Assembly (NCBI GenBank): GCA_963699215.1
Contig: OY969422.1
Location: forward strand, 2,170,001-2,234,000
Origin: VRUE01 sp963699215
GTDB taxonomy: Bacteria > Actinomycetota > Thermoleophilia > Solirubrobacterales > 70-9
Direction of reading: 5' to 3'
DNA: 64,000 bases
The translations under genes and the position numbers were made by a program. Positions 32,614 to 40,995 of this stretch are shown here, piece after piece (position 1 is the stretch's first letter; each line of letters begins with the position of its first letter). The notes under the pieces were generated by a model. It did no database searches. It was given only the letters and a program-made list of their open reading frames with translations, and was not told the DNA's origin.

Positions 32614-34512
32614 TTGTCGGCCACCGAGCAACGCACGCTGAGCGCGATCTGCGAGGCGATGGCCCCCGCCCTCGACGGCCTGCCCGCCGCCGAGCGTGAG
32701 GTCGACGTCTCGGGACCGGTCGGCCAGTTCCTAGGTTCGCTCTCGCCCCGGGTCCTGACCCGGGTCCGGCTCGGGCTGCGCGCCTTCGAGTGGCTGCCCT
32801 TCCCCAGGCGCTTCAGCCGCCTCGACCGGGGGGCGCGCGAAGACTTCCTCAGGCGGATGGAGGGCTCGCGCTTCGGCCTGTACCACGAGCTGCTGCTGAT
32901 GGCGAAGACCTTCACCACGCTCGGCTACGCGATCGACCCGCGAGTCGAGGCGCGGCTGGGCCTGGAGACGAGCTGCCGGGTCGGCGACGGCCCGCCACCC
33001 GAGCCAAGCGGGCCGCTCGGCGACACCGAACCGGCGGGCGAGGGCGAGGAATGCGACGTCGTCGTCGTCGGTTCCGGTGCCGGCGGCGCGGTCGCGGCTA
33101 CCGCGCTCGCCGAGGCGGGCCTCGACGTGATCGTGCTCGAGGCCGGCGACAACTACTCGCGCGACAACTACCCGGAGGACCGGCTCGACGCGATCGCCTC
33201 CCTCTACCGCGACGGCGGGCTGACGATCGCCGAGGGCCGACCGTCGATCCCCGTGCCCGTGGCGAGGACCGTCGGCGGGACGACCGTGATCAACTCGGGC
33301 ACCTGCTTCCGCGCGCCGGACCAGCTGCTCGCAGGCTGGCGCGACCGCTATGGGATCGAGTGGGCGGACCGGCTCGACCCGGACTTCGCCGAGGCCGAGG
33401 AGTTCCTGCGGGTGACGCCGCTCGACCCCGAGCGGATGGGTCGCAACGGCCAGCTGGCGATGGAGGGCGCCGCGGCGATCGGCGCCAGCGGCGGTCCGAT
33501 CTCACGCAACGCCGGCAAATGCGTGCAGTGCAGCTCGTGTCCGTTCGGCTGCCGGATCGACGCCAAGCGGGGCATGCACGTGAGCTACCTGCCCCGCGCG
33601 GTCGCCGCCGGGGCCCGGCTGCGGACGAGGGTCGAGGCGCGCCGCGTCCTCGTCGAGGACGGCCGCGCCGCCGGCGTCGCCTGCGTCGTCTCGCCGCTCG
33701 GCGAGCGCAACGGAAACCGCCGCCCCTACACGGTCCGCGCCCGTCGCGCGACGATCCTCGCCGGCGGCGCCTTCGGCACGCCGGAGCTGCTCCTCCGCTC
33801 CCGCCTCGGCGGCGGCCAGGTCGGCCGCAACCTCCACATCCACCCGGCCTGCTGGGTCGGCGCCCGCTACGAGGAAGAGGTACGCGGCTGGGAGGGCGTG
33901 ATGCAGAGCTATTACGTCGACGAGTGGGAGTCGGAGCGGGTCCTGCTCGAGGCGACCTTCACGCCGCTCCCCTTCGGCGGCGCCTGGCTGCAGGGCTCGG
34001 GGCGCGAGCACCAGGAGGCAATACTCGACTTTGGCCACATCAGCTCGATCGGCGTCCAGCTCACCGACCAGTCCAGCGGCAAGGTCGGGATAGCCCGCGA
34101 CGGCTCGCTACGCGCCAACTACGGGTTGAGCGACGACGATGCGCGTCGCGTCGTCTTCGGCATCGCCCGCGCCGCCGAAGTCCATTTCGCAGCGGGGGCG
34201 ACCGAGGTCTACCCCAACATCGGGCGAGCATCGGTCCTGCGCCCGGGCGGCGTGGCCGATTTCGAGGCGACCCGCTTCAAGCCCTCGGAGCTGCGGCTGG
34301 AGGCCTTCCACCCGATGGGCACGGCGAGGATCGCGGCCGATCCGGGCGAGGGCGTCTGCGCCCCCGACGGCTCGGTCAACGGCGTCGCCGGGCTCCACGT
34401 AGCCGATGCCTCCCTCTTCCCCACTGCCGTCGGCGTCAACCCGATGATGACCATCATTGCCTTCGCCAAGCGAGTCGCCGCCGAAGTCGCAGAAGCGACC
34501 CCGGCGGCGTAA
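32614..34512 (+). CDS. GMC-family FAD oxidoreductase with fused N-terminal subunit-3-like domain
   Basis: 632 residues from TTG 32614. Residues 1-130 look like the gluconate 2-dehydrogenase subunit 3 type helical domain. The FAD domain starts at about 147 with DVVVVGSGAGGAVAATALAEAG. The C-terminal GMC domain has the catalytic His in EAFHPMGTAR and ends with ADASLFPTAVGVNPMMTI. A Cys cluster, CVQCSSCPFGC (about residue 305), as in long-chain alcohol oxidase-like GMC proteins, might bind metal. It probably oxidises an alcohol, sterol or sugar; the substrate is not known. Confidence 0.82.
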   Translation: MSATEQRTLSAICEAMAPALDGLPAAEREVDVSGPVGQFLGSLSPRVLTRVRLGLRAFEWLPFPRRFSRLDRGAREDFLRRMEGSRFGLYHELLLMAKTFTTLGYAIDPRVEARLGLETSCRVGDGPPPEPSGPLGDTEPAGEGEECDVVVVGSGAGGAVAATALAEAGLDVIVLEAGDNYSRDNYPEDRLDAIASLYRDGGLTIAEGRPSIPVPVARTVGGTTVINSGTCFRAPDQLLAGWRDRYGIEWADRLDPDFAEAEEFLRVTPLDPERMGRNGQLAMEGAAAIGASGGPISRNAGKCVQCSSCPFGCRIDAKRGMHVSYLPRAVAAGARLRTRVEARRVLVEDGRAAGVACVVSPLGERNGNRRPYTVRARRATILAGGAFGTPELLLRSRLGGGQVGRNLHIHPACWVGARYEEEVRGWEGVMQSYYVDEWESERVLLEATFTPLPFGGAWLQGSGREHQEAILDFGHISSIGVQLTDQSSGKVGIARDGSLRANYGLSDDDARRVVFGIARAAEVHFAAGATEVYPNIGRASVLRPGGVADFEATRFKPSELRLEAFHPMGTARIAADPGEGVCAPDGSVNGVAGLHVADASLFPTAVGVNPMMTIIAFAKRVAAEVAEATPAA

Positions 34513-34516
34513 ACCG

Positions 34517-35113
34517 CTACTGCCCAGCTGGGGGTGGAGGCGGCGGGGGCTGCTGCGAAGCCGGTGGTGGGGGCGGGGGCTGCTGTGCGGGCGGCGGTGG
34601 TGGCCCGTCCGCCGGCGGTTGTCCGCCGCCGGAGAGGCGGTCCGCCTCGCCGCCGAAGCTGGCGCCTTCCTCGCGCATCGCGCTGTAGCCGCCGTAGGCG
34701 ATTCCGGCTGCAGCGAGCAGACCGAGGAAGATGCCGAGCTTGAGGGTGATGTCGACTCCCACGCCGGAGACGCTGTCGCTGCCGGGCGGATCGACGATCC
34801 GGTAGAGGATAAGCAGGACCGCGAAGCCGCCCAGCGCCGCGACGATCGCGTTCATCGAGATCGGCGGCTCCAGGTCGGCGTCGGTGAGGCGAACGATCGC
34901 GACGCCGATCGCGGCGACTATCGCCAGCATCAGGAAGAGCGGGATCACGTCGAGCGTGTCCCAGGCGCTCCCCCCGCCCCCTTCGATGCTGCCGGAGAAA
35001 CCGGGAACGCCCGAGACCTTGACGCCGAACCAGTCGAAGAACATGAATACGAAGAGGAGGATCGCGGAGACCGCGGAGATCTTCTCCCCCGTGCTCAGCC
35101 TGTCTGCTTCCAT
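34517..35113 (-). CDS. Membrane protein with proline-rich C-terminal tail
   Basis: 198 residues. Start ATG 35113 is favoured by GGAGGG 8 nt upstream over the GTG at 35119. Four hydrophobic helices span about 11-28, 55-75, 85-105 and 120-142. The last 40 residues are nearly all Pro, Gln and Gly (QQPPPPPPASQQPPPPPPP), likely cytoplasmic and disordered. It is an actinobacterial type of small membrane protein with unknown role. It is convergent with the GMC gene. Confidence 0.65.
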   Translation of the reverse strand: MEADRLSTGEKISAVSAILLFVFMFFDWFGVKVSGVPGFSGSIEGGGGSAWDTLDVIPLFLMLAIVAAIGVAIVRLTDADLEPPISMNAIVAALGGFAVLLILYRIVDPPGSDSVSGVGVDITLKLGIFLGLLAAAGIAYGGYSAMREEGASFGGEADRLSGGGQPPADGPPPPPAQQPPPPPPASQQPPPPPPPAGQ

Positions 35114-35150
35114 CTGCACATCCCTCCGAGGAGTAGGGGTCGAGCCGACA

Positions 35151-35990
35151 CTACACCTGCACTCGGGCGGCAGCCAACGTATTGACGAGCAGCATTGCCC
35201 GCGTCATCGGCCCGACGCCGCCCGGCACCGGGGTGATCGCCCCAGCGCGCTCGCGCACGGAGTCGAACTCGACGTCGCCGACCAGCTGGCCGTCGACCCG
35301 GTTGGTGCCGACGTCGATCACCGTCGCGCCCTCGCGCACCATCTCGCCGACGATCAACCCGGGCTGGCCGGCTGCCGCGACCAGGACGTCGGCCTCGCGG
35401 CAGATCGAAGCCAGGTCGCGGGTGCGCGAGTGGCAGTGGGTGACGGTGGCGTTCGCCGCCAGCAGCAACGCCGCGACCGGCTTGCCGACGAGGATCGAGC
35501 GGCCGACGACGACGACGCGGGCGCCCTCCAGCTCCACCTCCGACTCGTGCAGGAGCTCCATCACGCCAGCAGGAGTGCAGGGGGCGATCGCCTCCCGCCG
35601 ACCCTGCGTGAGCAGACCTGCGTTGATCGGGGTGAGCCCGTCGACGTCCTTGATGGGATCGATCAGGGCAATCAGCGGGTCCTGGTCGAGGTGGTCGGGC
35701 AGGGGGAGCTGCAGGAGGATGCCGTGCACGCGCTCGTCGGCGTTGAGCGACTCGATCAGGGCCGCGAGCTCCTCCTGGGACACGTCGCCGCCCGGCTCGT
35801 GGTGGAAGGACTCGATCCCGACCTCGGCCGAGTCTTCGCGCTTCATCCGTACGTAGACGGCCGAGGCGGGATCGTCGCCAACGAGGATCGTCGCCAGACC
35901 GGGCGCAGCGGACATCTCCGCTGCCTCTTCCCGCACCCGCTCGCGGATCCGCGCTGCCACCGCCTTGCCGTCGATCAGCCGTGCCGCCAC
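35151..35990 (-). CDS. folD: Methylenetetrahydrofolate dehydrogenase / cyclohydrolase
   Basis: 279 residues from GTG 35990. It interconverts methylene-, methenyl- and formyl-tetrahydrofolate. The catalytic Tyr-x-x-x-Lys is in AVYVRMKRED; HGILLQLPLPDHLD and PGGVGPMTRAMLLVNT are family signatures, and the NADP motif VVVGRSILVGKP is intact. It lies 4 nt after the pcrA stop, so probably on the same transcript. Confidence 0.95.
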   Translation of the reverse strand: MAARLIDGKAVAARIRERVREEAAEMSAAPGLATILVGDDPASAVYVRMKREDSAEVGIESFHHEPGGDVSQEELAALIESLNADERVHGILLQLPLPDHLDQDPLIALIDPIKDVDGLTPINAGLLTQGRREAIAPCTPAGVMELLHESEVELEGARVVVVGRSILVGKPVAALLLAANATVTHCHSRTRDLASICREADVLVAAAGQPGLIVGEMVREGATVIDVGTNRVDGQLVGDVEFDSVRERAGAITPVPGGVGPMTRAMLLVNTLAAARVQV

Positions 35991-35994
35991 CCGC

Positions 35995-38238
35995 TCACCG
36001 CTTCCGGATCGGCGCGTAGTCGGCCATCAGCTTGCGCTCGGTGCCATCGCCGGCGAAGCGGACGACGACGACCCCTCCCGGCTCGACCGACGTCACCACG
36101 CCGTCGCCGAAGCTGGCATGGACGACGTCATCCCCGGTACGCAGCTCCAGGGTAGGGCCTGGATCGACCGGGCTCGCCGTCTCGACCGTCGAGCCGGCCC
36201 CCCAGCTGGTACTGGCTCCCACGGCGCTGGAGCTGCGCTCGGTCAGCTCCTCGGGCAGCTCGTCGACGAAGCGCGAGGGCAGGTTCCGTTCGGATCTCCC
36301 GAACAGCTGCCGTTCGCGCGTCCAGGTCATGTAGAGACGGCTGCGGGCACGGGTGATGGCGACGTAACAGAGCCGCCGCTCCTCCTCCTCGCCGCCCTCT
36401 TCGAGCGCTTTCATGTGGGGGAAGGAGCCGTCCTCGCAGCCAACGACGAAGACGGTCTCGTACTCGAGGCCCTTGGCGTTGTGCAGCGTCATCAGCGTAA
36501 TCACCGACTCGTCGCCCAGATCGTCCTGCTGCGTGTAGAGGGAGATCTGCTGCAGGTACTCCTCCAGCGGCGACACCTCGCTCTCTCCCTCCCGCTCACG
36601 CTCGATGTCGAACTCGGCGGCGCCGGCGACGAGGGCCTCGAGGTTCTCGGCCCGCCCTTCGGCTTCCACGGTCCGCTCCGCGGCAAGCATCTCCAGGTAC
36701 CCGGTCTCGTTCAAGACCGCCTCGAGCAGGCCCGCGACCGGTCCCCCCTCTTCCGCGCGTTCGCGCAAGCCGGCCATCATCTCGTAGAAGCGGGAGGTCG
36801 ACTTGATTGCCGCACCGCCCAGCCCCGGCACCTCCTCGACCCGCTCGATCGTCTCCCAGATCGTCATCCCGGTCGTGTTCGCATGGGAGAGGAGCCTGCC
36901 CTGGCTGGTTTTTCCGATACCGCGCCGGGGCGAGTTGACGATCCGCGCGAAGGAGACCTGGTCGGCGGGATTTGCCAGCAGGCTGAGGTAGGCGATCGCG
37001 TCCTTGACCTCGGCTCGTTCGTAGAACTTGGTCCCGCCGATCACCTGGTAGGGGATGTCGAAGCGGTTGAGCGTGTCCTCGAGCACCCGGCTCATCGCGT
37101 TGGTCCGGTAGAAGACGGCGACGTCCTCGCGTCGCACCCCGTCCTCCTCGCCGAGGCGCTCGACCTCCCCCGCAACCCAGCGCGCCTCCTCGTGCTCGTC
37201 GGAGAGCTCGCGCAGCTGCAACGGCTCGCCGCCGGAGAGCTCGGTCCAGAGCCGCTTCGGCCGTCGTTCCCGGTTGCGCTCGACGATCGCGTTGGCGGCG
37301 GAGAGGATCGTCTGGGTCGAGCGGTAGTTCTGCTCGAGCTTGACCACCTCGGCGTCGGGGAAGTCGCGCTCGAAGTCGAGGATGTTGCGGATGTCGGCGT
37401 GGCGGAAGCCGTATATCGACTGATCCTCGTCGCCGACGACCATCAGGTTGCCGTGCTCGGAGGTGAGCAGCTGCAGCAGCCTGTACTGGGCATGGTTGGT
37501 GTCCTGGTACTCGTCGACGAGGACGTGGCGGAAGGTGCGCCGCCAGCGCTCGCGCACCTCCTCGAACAGCTCCAGCGCGTTCACCGTGCGCACCAGCAGG
37601 TCGTCGAAGTCCATCGCGTTGGCCTCGACCATCCGCTTCTCGTAGAGGTGGTAGACGCCGGCCGTCGTTTCCTCGAAGACGCTGCCCTGGGCCTGCGCGT
37701 AGGCGTCGGCGTCGACCAGCTGGTTCTTCGCGCCGGAGATCTGCGAGCGGATCGCCCGCGGCGGGTAGCGCTTCGGGTCGACGTGCAGCTCCTCCATGCA
37801 GCGTTTGAGCATCCGCAGCGAGTCCGACTCGTCGTAGATCGTGAAGCCGCGCGAGTAGCCGAGGCGCTCGGCGTCGGCGCGCAGCATGCGGGCGCAGGCG
37901 GAGTGGAAGGTCGTCACCCACATCGCCCGCGCCGAACGGCCGACCAGCGCCTCGACCCGCTCGCGCATCTCGGTCGCCGCCTTGTTGGTGAAGGTGATCG
38001 CGAGGATCTCCCCCGGCCGCGCCTTGCCCGTCGCCAGCAGATAGGCGATGCGGTGGGTGAGAACCCGGGTCTTGCCCGAGCCGGCTCCGGCGAGGACGAG
38101 CAGCGGGCCCTCGCCGTGTCGCACGGCCTGCCGCTGGGGCTCGTTGAGCTCCGCCAGCAGGCGCTCGGCTCGGTCGGCGCCGACCTCGGTCGGGGCGCCG
38201 AGGCCCGGGGAAGTGCTCTCTGGCTCGACCTGAAGCAT
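35995..38238 (-). CDS. pcrA: UvrD/PcrA-type DNA helicase
   Basis: 747 residues. A superfamily 1A 3'-5' helicase for repair and removal of proteins from DNA. It starts LNEPQRQAVRHGEGPLLVLA, with Walker A GAGSGKTRVLT, DEYQDTNHAQYRL, the motif III/IV region VVGDEDQSIYGFRHAD, and VTLMTLHNAKGLEYETVFV. The C-terminal tail ends with the beta-barrel-like segment GDDVVHASFGDGVV seen in PcrA. It is followed by folD 4 nt later. Confidence 0.93.
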   Translation of the reverse strand: MLQVEPESTSPGLGAPTEVGADRAERLLAELNEPQRQAVRHGEGPLLVLAGAGSGKTRVLTHRIAYLLATGKARPGEILAITFTNKAATEMRERVEALVGRSARAMWVTTFHSACARMLRADAERLGYSRGFTIYDESDSLRMLKRCMEELHVDPKRYPPRAIRSQISGAKNQLVDADAYAQAQGSVFEETTAGVYHLYEKRMVEANAMDFDDLLVRTVNALELFEEVRERWRRTFRHVLVDEYQDTNHAQYRLLQLLTSEHGNLMVVGDEDQSIYGFRHADIRNILDFERDFPDAEVVKLEQNYRSTQTILSAANAIVERNRERRPKRLWTELSGGEPLQLRELSDEHEEARWVAGEVERLGEEDGVRREDVAVFYRTNAMSRVLEDTLNRFDIPYQVIGGTKFYERAEVKDAIAYLSLLANPADQVSFARIVNSPRRGIGKTSQGRLLSHANTTGMTIWETIERVEEVPGLGGAAIKSTSRFYEMMAGLRERAEEGGPVAGLLEAVLNETGYLEMLAAERTVEAEGRAENLEALVAGAAEFDIEREREGESEVSPLEEYLQQISLYTQQDDLGDESVITLMTLHNAKGLEYETVFVVGCEDGSFPHMKALEEGGEEEERRLCYVAITRARSRLYMTWTRERQLFGRSERNLPSRFVDELPEELTERSSSAVGASTSWGAGSTVETASPVDPGPTLELRTGDDVVHASFGDGVVTSVEPGGVVVVRFAGDGTERKLMADYAPIRKR

Positions 38239-38271
38239 CGAGAGCCGAGAATAGACCGGCGCGCGGCTGGC

Positions 38272-39000
38272 TCAGCCGCCGGCCGAGGAGCGCCCGGTTC
38301 GGGGCGTCAGCTCCTCCCCGTCTCGCGGCGGGGACGTACCGCCGTCGAGCTCGCCGAGGCGCTCCTCCAGCTTGGCGATGCGCTCGGCGAGGGTCTTGAT
38401 CGCCTCGGCGATCGGGTCGGGCAGGTGGATCCAGTCGGCGTCCGGTCCCTCCGGGCGCCGCCCCTCGACCCGGACCGGGTGGCCCGGGTTCCCGACCACG
38501 GTCGAGGAAGGCGGCACGTCCTCGACGACGACCGTGTTGGCGCCGATCTTGGCGCCGTCGCCGACCGCGATCGGCCCGAGCAGCTTGGCGCCGGAGCCGA
38601 CCGTGACGTTGTCGCCCAGGGTCGGATGCCGCTTGCCACGCTGGAAGCCGGTGCCGCCCAGCGTCACGCCCTGGTAGAGCGTCACCCGCCGCCCGATCTC
38701 CGCCGTCTCGCCCACCACCACGCCGGAGCCGTGGTCGATGAAGAACTCGGGACCGATCTTGGCCGCGGGGTGGATCTCGACCCCGGTGACGGAGCGACTC
38801 ATGTAGGCGATCGCCCGTGGCGCCAGCGGCACCCCCGCCTCGCGCAGCGCGTGGGAGACGCGGTGCGCGAGCAGCGCCTGCACGCCCGCCCAGCCGGTGA
38901 GGATCTCGAAGGTCGAGACGCCCTGAGCAGCGGGGTCGCGGTCCCGCGCGGCGGTGACGTCGGCGCGTATCTCCTTGGCCACGCGGCGCAGCAGGTTCAT
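38272..39000 (-). CDS. cysE: Serine O-acetyltransferase
   Basis: 242 residues. It acetylates serine to O-acetylserine, the CysK substrate. An N-terminal helical part is followed by the left-handed beta-helix with hexapeptide repeats and the catalytic His in EFFIDHGSGVVVGETAEIG. The C-terminal 60 residues form an extra coiled-coil and polar tail. The ATG overlaps the cysK stop by 4 nt, so CysK and CysE are made together and may form the cysteine synthase complex. Confidence 0.93.
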   Translation of the reverse strand: MNLLRRVAKEIRADVTAARDRDPAAQGVSTFEILTGWAGVQALLAHRVSHALREAGVPLAPRAIAYMSRSVTGVEIHPAAKIGPEFFIDHGSGVVVGETAEIGRRVTLYQGVTLGGTGFQRGKRHPTLGDNVTVGSGAKLLGPIAVGDGAKIGANTVVVEDVPPSSTVVGNPGHPVRVEGRRPEGPDADWIHLPDPIAEAIKTLAERIAKLEERLGELDGGTSPPRDGEELTPRTGRSSAGG

Positions 39001-39920
39001 GGAGCAAAGAAGGGTAGGGACATGTAGCGCTCGCCCGAGTCGCAGACCACGGTCACCACCCGCTTCCCCTTCATCTCCGGCCGGGTCGCGATTTCCAACG
39101 CCGCCTTGATGTTGGCCCCCGCGGAGATCCCGGCGAGCACCCCCTCCCGCTTCGCCGCCAGCCGCGAGGTCTCCAGCGCGTCCTCGTCGGAGACGGCGAT
39201 CGTCTCGTCGATCATCGAGCGGTCGAGCACCGCGGGGACGAAGCCCGCCCCGATCCCCTGGATCTTGTGCGGGCCGGGCGGGCCGCCGGAGAGCACCGGC
39301 GAGGCGGCGGGCTCGACCGCGACGACCAGCGTCTCCGGGCTGCGCTCGCGCAGGAAGCCGCCGACGCCGGTGATCGTGCCGCCGGTGCCGACCCCGGCGA
39401 CGAAGGCGCCGATCTTGCCGTCCGTGTCGCGCCAGATCTCCTCTGCCGTGGTGCGCCGGTGCGCCTCCGGGTTGGCGGGATTGGAGAACTGCTGGGGCAT
39501 GAAGCCGCGGCGCTGCTCGCGAATCTCCTCCGCCAACCCGACCGCCTCGCTCATCCCGCCCAGCGACGGGGTCTCGCGCACCTCGGCGCCGTAAGCGCGC
39601 AGCAGCTTCGCCCGCTCGCGGCTCATCCCCTCTGGCAGGGTGAGGATCAGCTCGTAGCCGCGCGCCGCGCAGACCATCGCCAGCGCGATCCCGGTGTTGC
39701 CGCTGGTCGGCTCGACGATCACCGAGCGCCCCGGCTCGATCAGCCCCTCCTCCTCGGCGGCGTCGATCATCGCCACCCCGATCCGGTCCTTCACCGAGCC
39801 GCCGGGATTGAAGTACTCGAGCTTGGCGCAGACCTCCCCGGGCAACCCGTCGCCGAGCCGGCGCAGCGACACCAGCGGCGTGTTGCCGACGACGGCCGAA
39901 GCCTCCGGTCCGACCCTCAT
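38997..39920 (-). CDS. cysK: O-acetylserine sulfhydrylase (cysteine synthase A)
   Basis: 307 residues. A PLP enzyme that makes cysteine from O-acetylserine and sulfide. The PLP Lys is in FNPGGSVKDRIGVAMI; PTSGNTGIALAMV and the glycine loop GVGTGGTITGVGGFL bind the cofactor phosphate. Its start shares one base with the stop of the Rrf2 regulator upstream, so the order is regulator-cysK-cysE in one operon. Confidence 0.95.
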   Translation of the reverse strand: MRVGPEASAVVGNTPLVSLRRLGDGLPGEVCAKLEYFNPGGSVKDRIGVAMIDAAEEEGLIEPGRSVIVEPTSGNTGIALAMVCAARGYELILTLPEGMSRERAKLLRAYGAEVRETPSLGGMSEAVGLAEEIREQRRGFMPQQFSNPANPEAHRRTTAEEIWRDTDGKIGAFVAGVGTGGTITGVGGFLRERSPETLVVAVEPAASPVLSGGPPGPHKIQGIGAGFVPAVLDRSMIDETIAVSDEDALETSRLAAKREGVLAGISAGANIKAALEIATRPEMKGKRVVTVVCDSGERYMSLPFFAP

Positions 39921-40318
39921 CAGATGAAGTACATCCCGGAGCCGGCCTCCTCGGCCTCGCGGCGGGCGACTTCGGCGATCGTGGTCTGGCCGAAGACCTT
40001 GCGCAGCGCGGCGACGCCCTCGGCCCAGATCCCCCCCGCCTCGTCGGCCTCCTGGCCGACTTTGCCGTCGAGGGCCTGGACCACCTCCAGCACATAGATC
40101 TCGTCGGCGGGGCGCGAGAGCGTGTAGCCGCCCTTCATGCCGCGGTGACTGGTCAGCAGGCCGGCGCGCCGCAGGGTCGAGAAGAGCTGCTCGAGGAACT
40201 GCTCCGGGATGCCGCGGCGCTCGGCGAGCTCCTTGATCGGGACCGGTCGCTCTCCCGAGCGGGCCAGCTCGGCCATCGCCACGACGGCGTAGCGCGACTT
40301 CGAGGTGATGGAAATCAC
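39920..40318 (-). CDS. Rrf2-family regulator, CymR-like
   Basis: 132 residues from GTG 40318. A winged helix typical of Rrf2 (ISITSKSRYAVVAMAELA, then IPEQFLEQLFSTLRRAGLLTSHRGMKGGYTLSR). The three Cys that hold the Fe-S cluster in IscR/NsrR are absent, as in CymR. Its position as first gene of regulator-cysK-cysE supports a CymR-like role, sensing the cysteine synthase complex or O-acetylserine. It is probably autoregulated at the intergenic region 40319-40371. Confidence 0.88.
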   Translation of the reverse strand: MISITSKSRYAVVAMAELARSGERPVPIKELAERRGIPEQFLEQLFSTLRRAGLLTSHRGMKGGYTLSRPADEIYVLEVVQALDGKVGQEADEAGGIWAEGVAALRKVFGQTTIAEVARREAEEAGSGMYFI

Positions 40319-40371
40319 AAGCCCTTTCTACCGCACGGCGCGGATTTAGCTGGGTATAGGATCGAACCGTC
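40319..40371. promoter_or_regulatory. Divergent promoter region, cysteine regulator and LuxR response regulator
   Basis: 53 nt. On the plus strand TAGGAT (40357-40362) ends 9 nt before a CTG that starts the response-regulator frame. On the minus strand TAGAAA lies 6 nt before the regulator GTG. No strong palindrome for the Rrf2 protein is seen by eye. Confidence 0.4.
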
Positions 40372-40995
40372 CTGAGCGAGCAGCCACACTGCCTTGTAAT
40401 CGACCCTCATCCGCTGGTCCGGCTCGGCGTGCGCGAGGCGCTCGTCGGCGAGTTCGAGATCCACGAGAGCGAGACCCGCGGCGAGGCGATCGGGCTGATC
40501 CGCGACGTGGGCAGCATCGACGTCGCGATCGTCGACCTGCGGCGCGAGCTGTGCGAGGGCGAGGAGGAGGCCCTGCACGGCACCGAGGCGATCCGAGCGC
40601 TGCGCAAGACCGCGCCGGGCCTGGGGATCGTCGCCCACGGCGAGCGGCCGGAGCGCCACCTCGCGTCGGCGGCGCTGCAAGCCGGCGCGAGCGCCTACGT
40701 GGCGCGCACCGCCAGCGCCGAGGAGATGGCCAGGGCGGCGCGGGCGGCCCTGGACCAAGAGCGCTTCGTCGACCCCGCGGTCCCGCCGAGCGGCAGTCGC
40801 GGCAAGCTGACCCGCCGCCAGCGCGAGATCCTGCAGCTGCTCGCCGACGGCGGCTCGACCGTGGTCGCAGCGCGCGAGCTCGGCCTCAGCGAGGAAACGG
40901 TCAAGACCCACACCAAGAACGTCCTCGCCCGCCTCGGCGCACGCAACCGCACCCACGCAGTGGCAATCGCCCTGCGCGAGTGCCTGATCGACTAG
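40372..40995 (+). CDS. NarL/LuxR-type response regulator, probable CTG start
   Basis: 207 residues if read from CTG 40372: LSEQPHCLVIDPHPLVRLGV is the normal beginning of a NarL receiver domain. The first standard start (GTG 40429) would cut off the first strand and the acidic site. The phosphoacceptor Asp is in IDVAIVDLRREL; the later AGASAYVARTAS has Arg-Thr where most have Lys-Pro. The C-terminal LuxR helix-turn-helix is KLTRRQREILQLLADGGS to VKTHTKNVLARLG. No partner kinase is adjacent. The stop shares a CTAG with the convergent HDOD gene. Confidence 0.8.
   Translation: MSEQPHCLVIDPHPLVRLGVREALVGEFEIHESETRGEAIGLIRDVGSIDVAIVDLRRELCEGEEEALHGTEAIRALRKTAPGLGIVAHGERPERHLASAALQAGASAYVARTASAEEMARAARAALDQERFVDPAVPPSGSRGKLTRRQREILQLLADGGSTVVAARELGLSEETVKTHTKNVLARLGARNRTHAVAIALRECLID

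Noticed and set aside
34517..34640. Tandem repeat array in the GGGGGCTG-rich stretch
   Set aside because: It is simply the coding sequence of the Pro-rich tail of the membrane protein.
35965..39027. A 1020-codon plus-strand open frame
   Set aside because: Antisense to pcrA, cysE and folD, with typical GC-rich shadow composition and no family motif.
39920..40318. IscR/NsrR-type Fe-S regulator
   Set aside because: The protein has no Cys in the cluster-binding region, and the operon encodes cysteine synthesis, so CymR-like is better.
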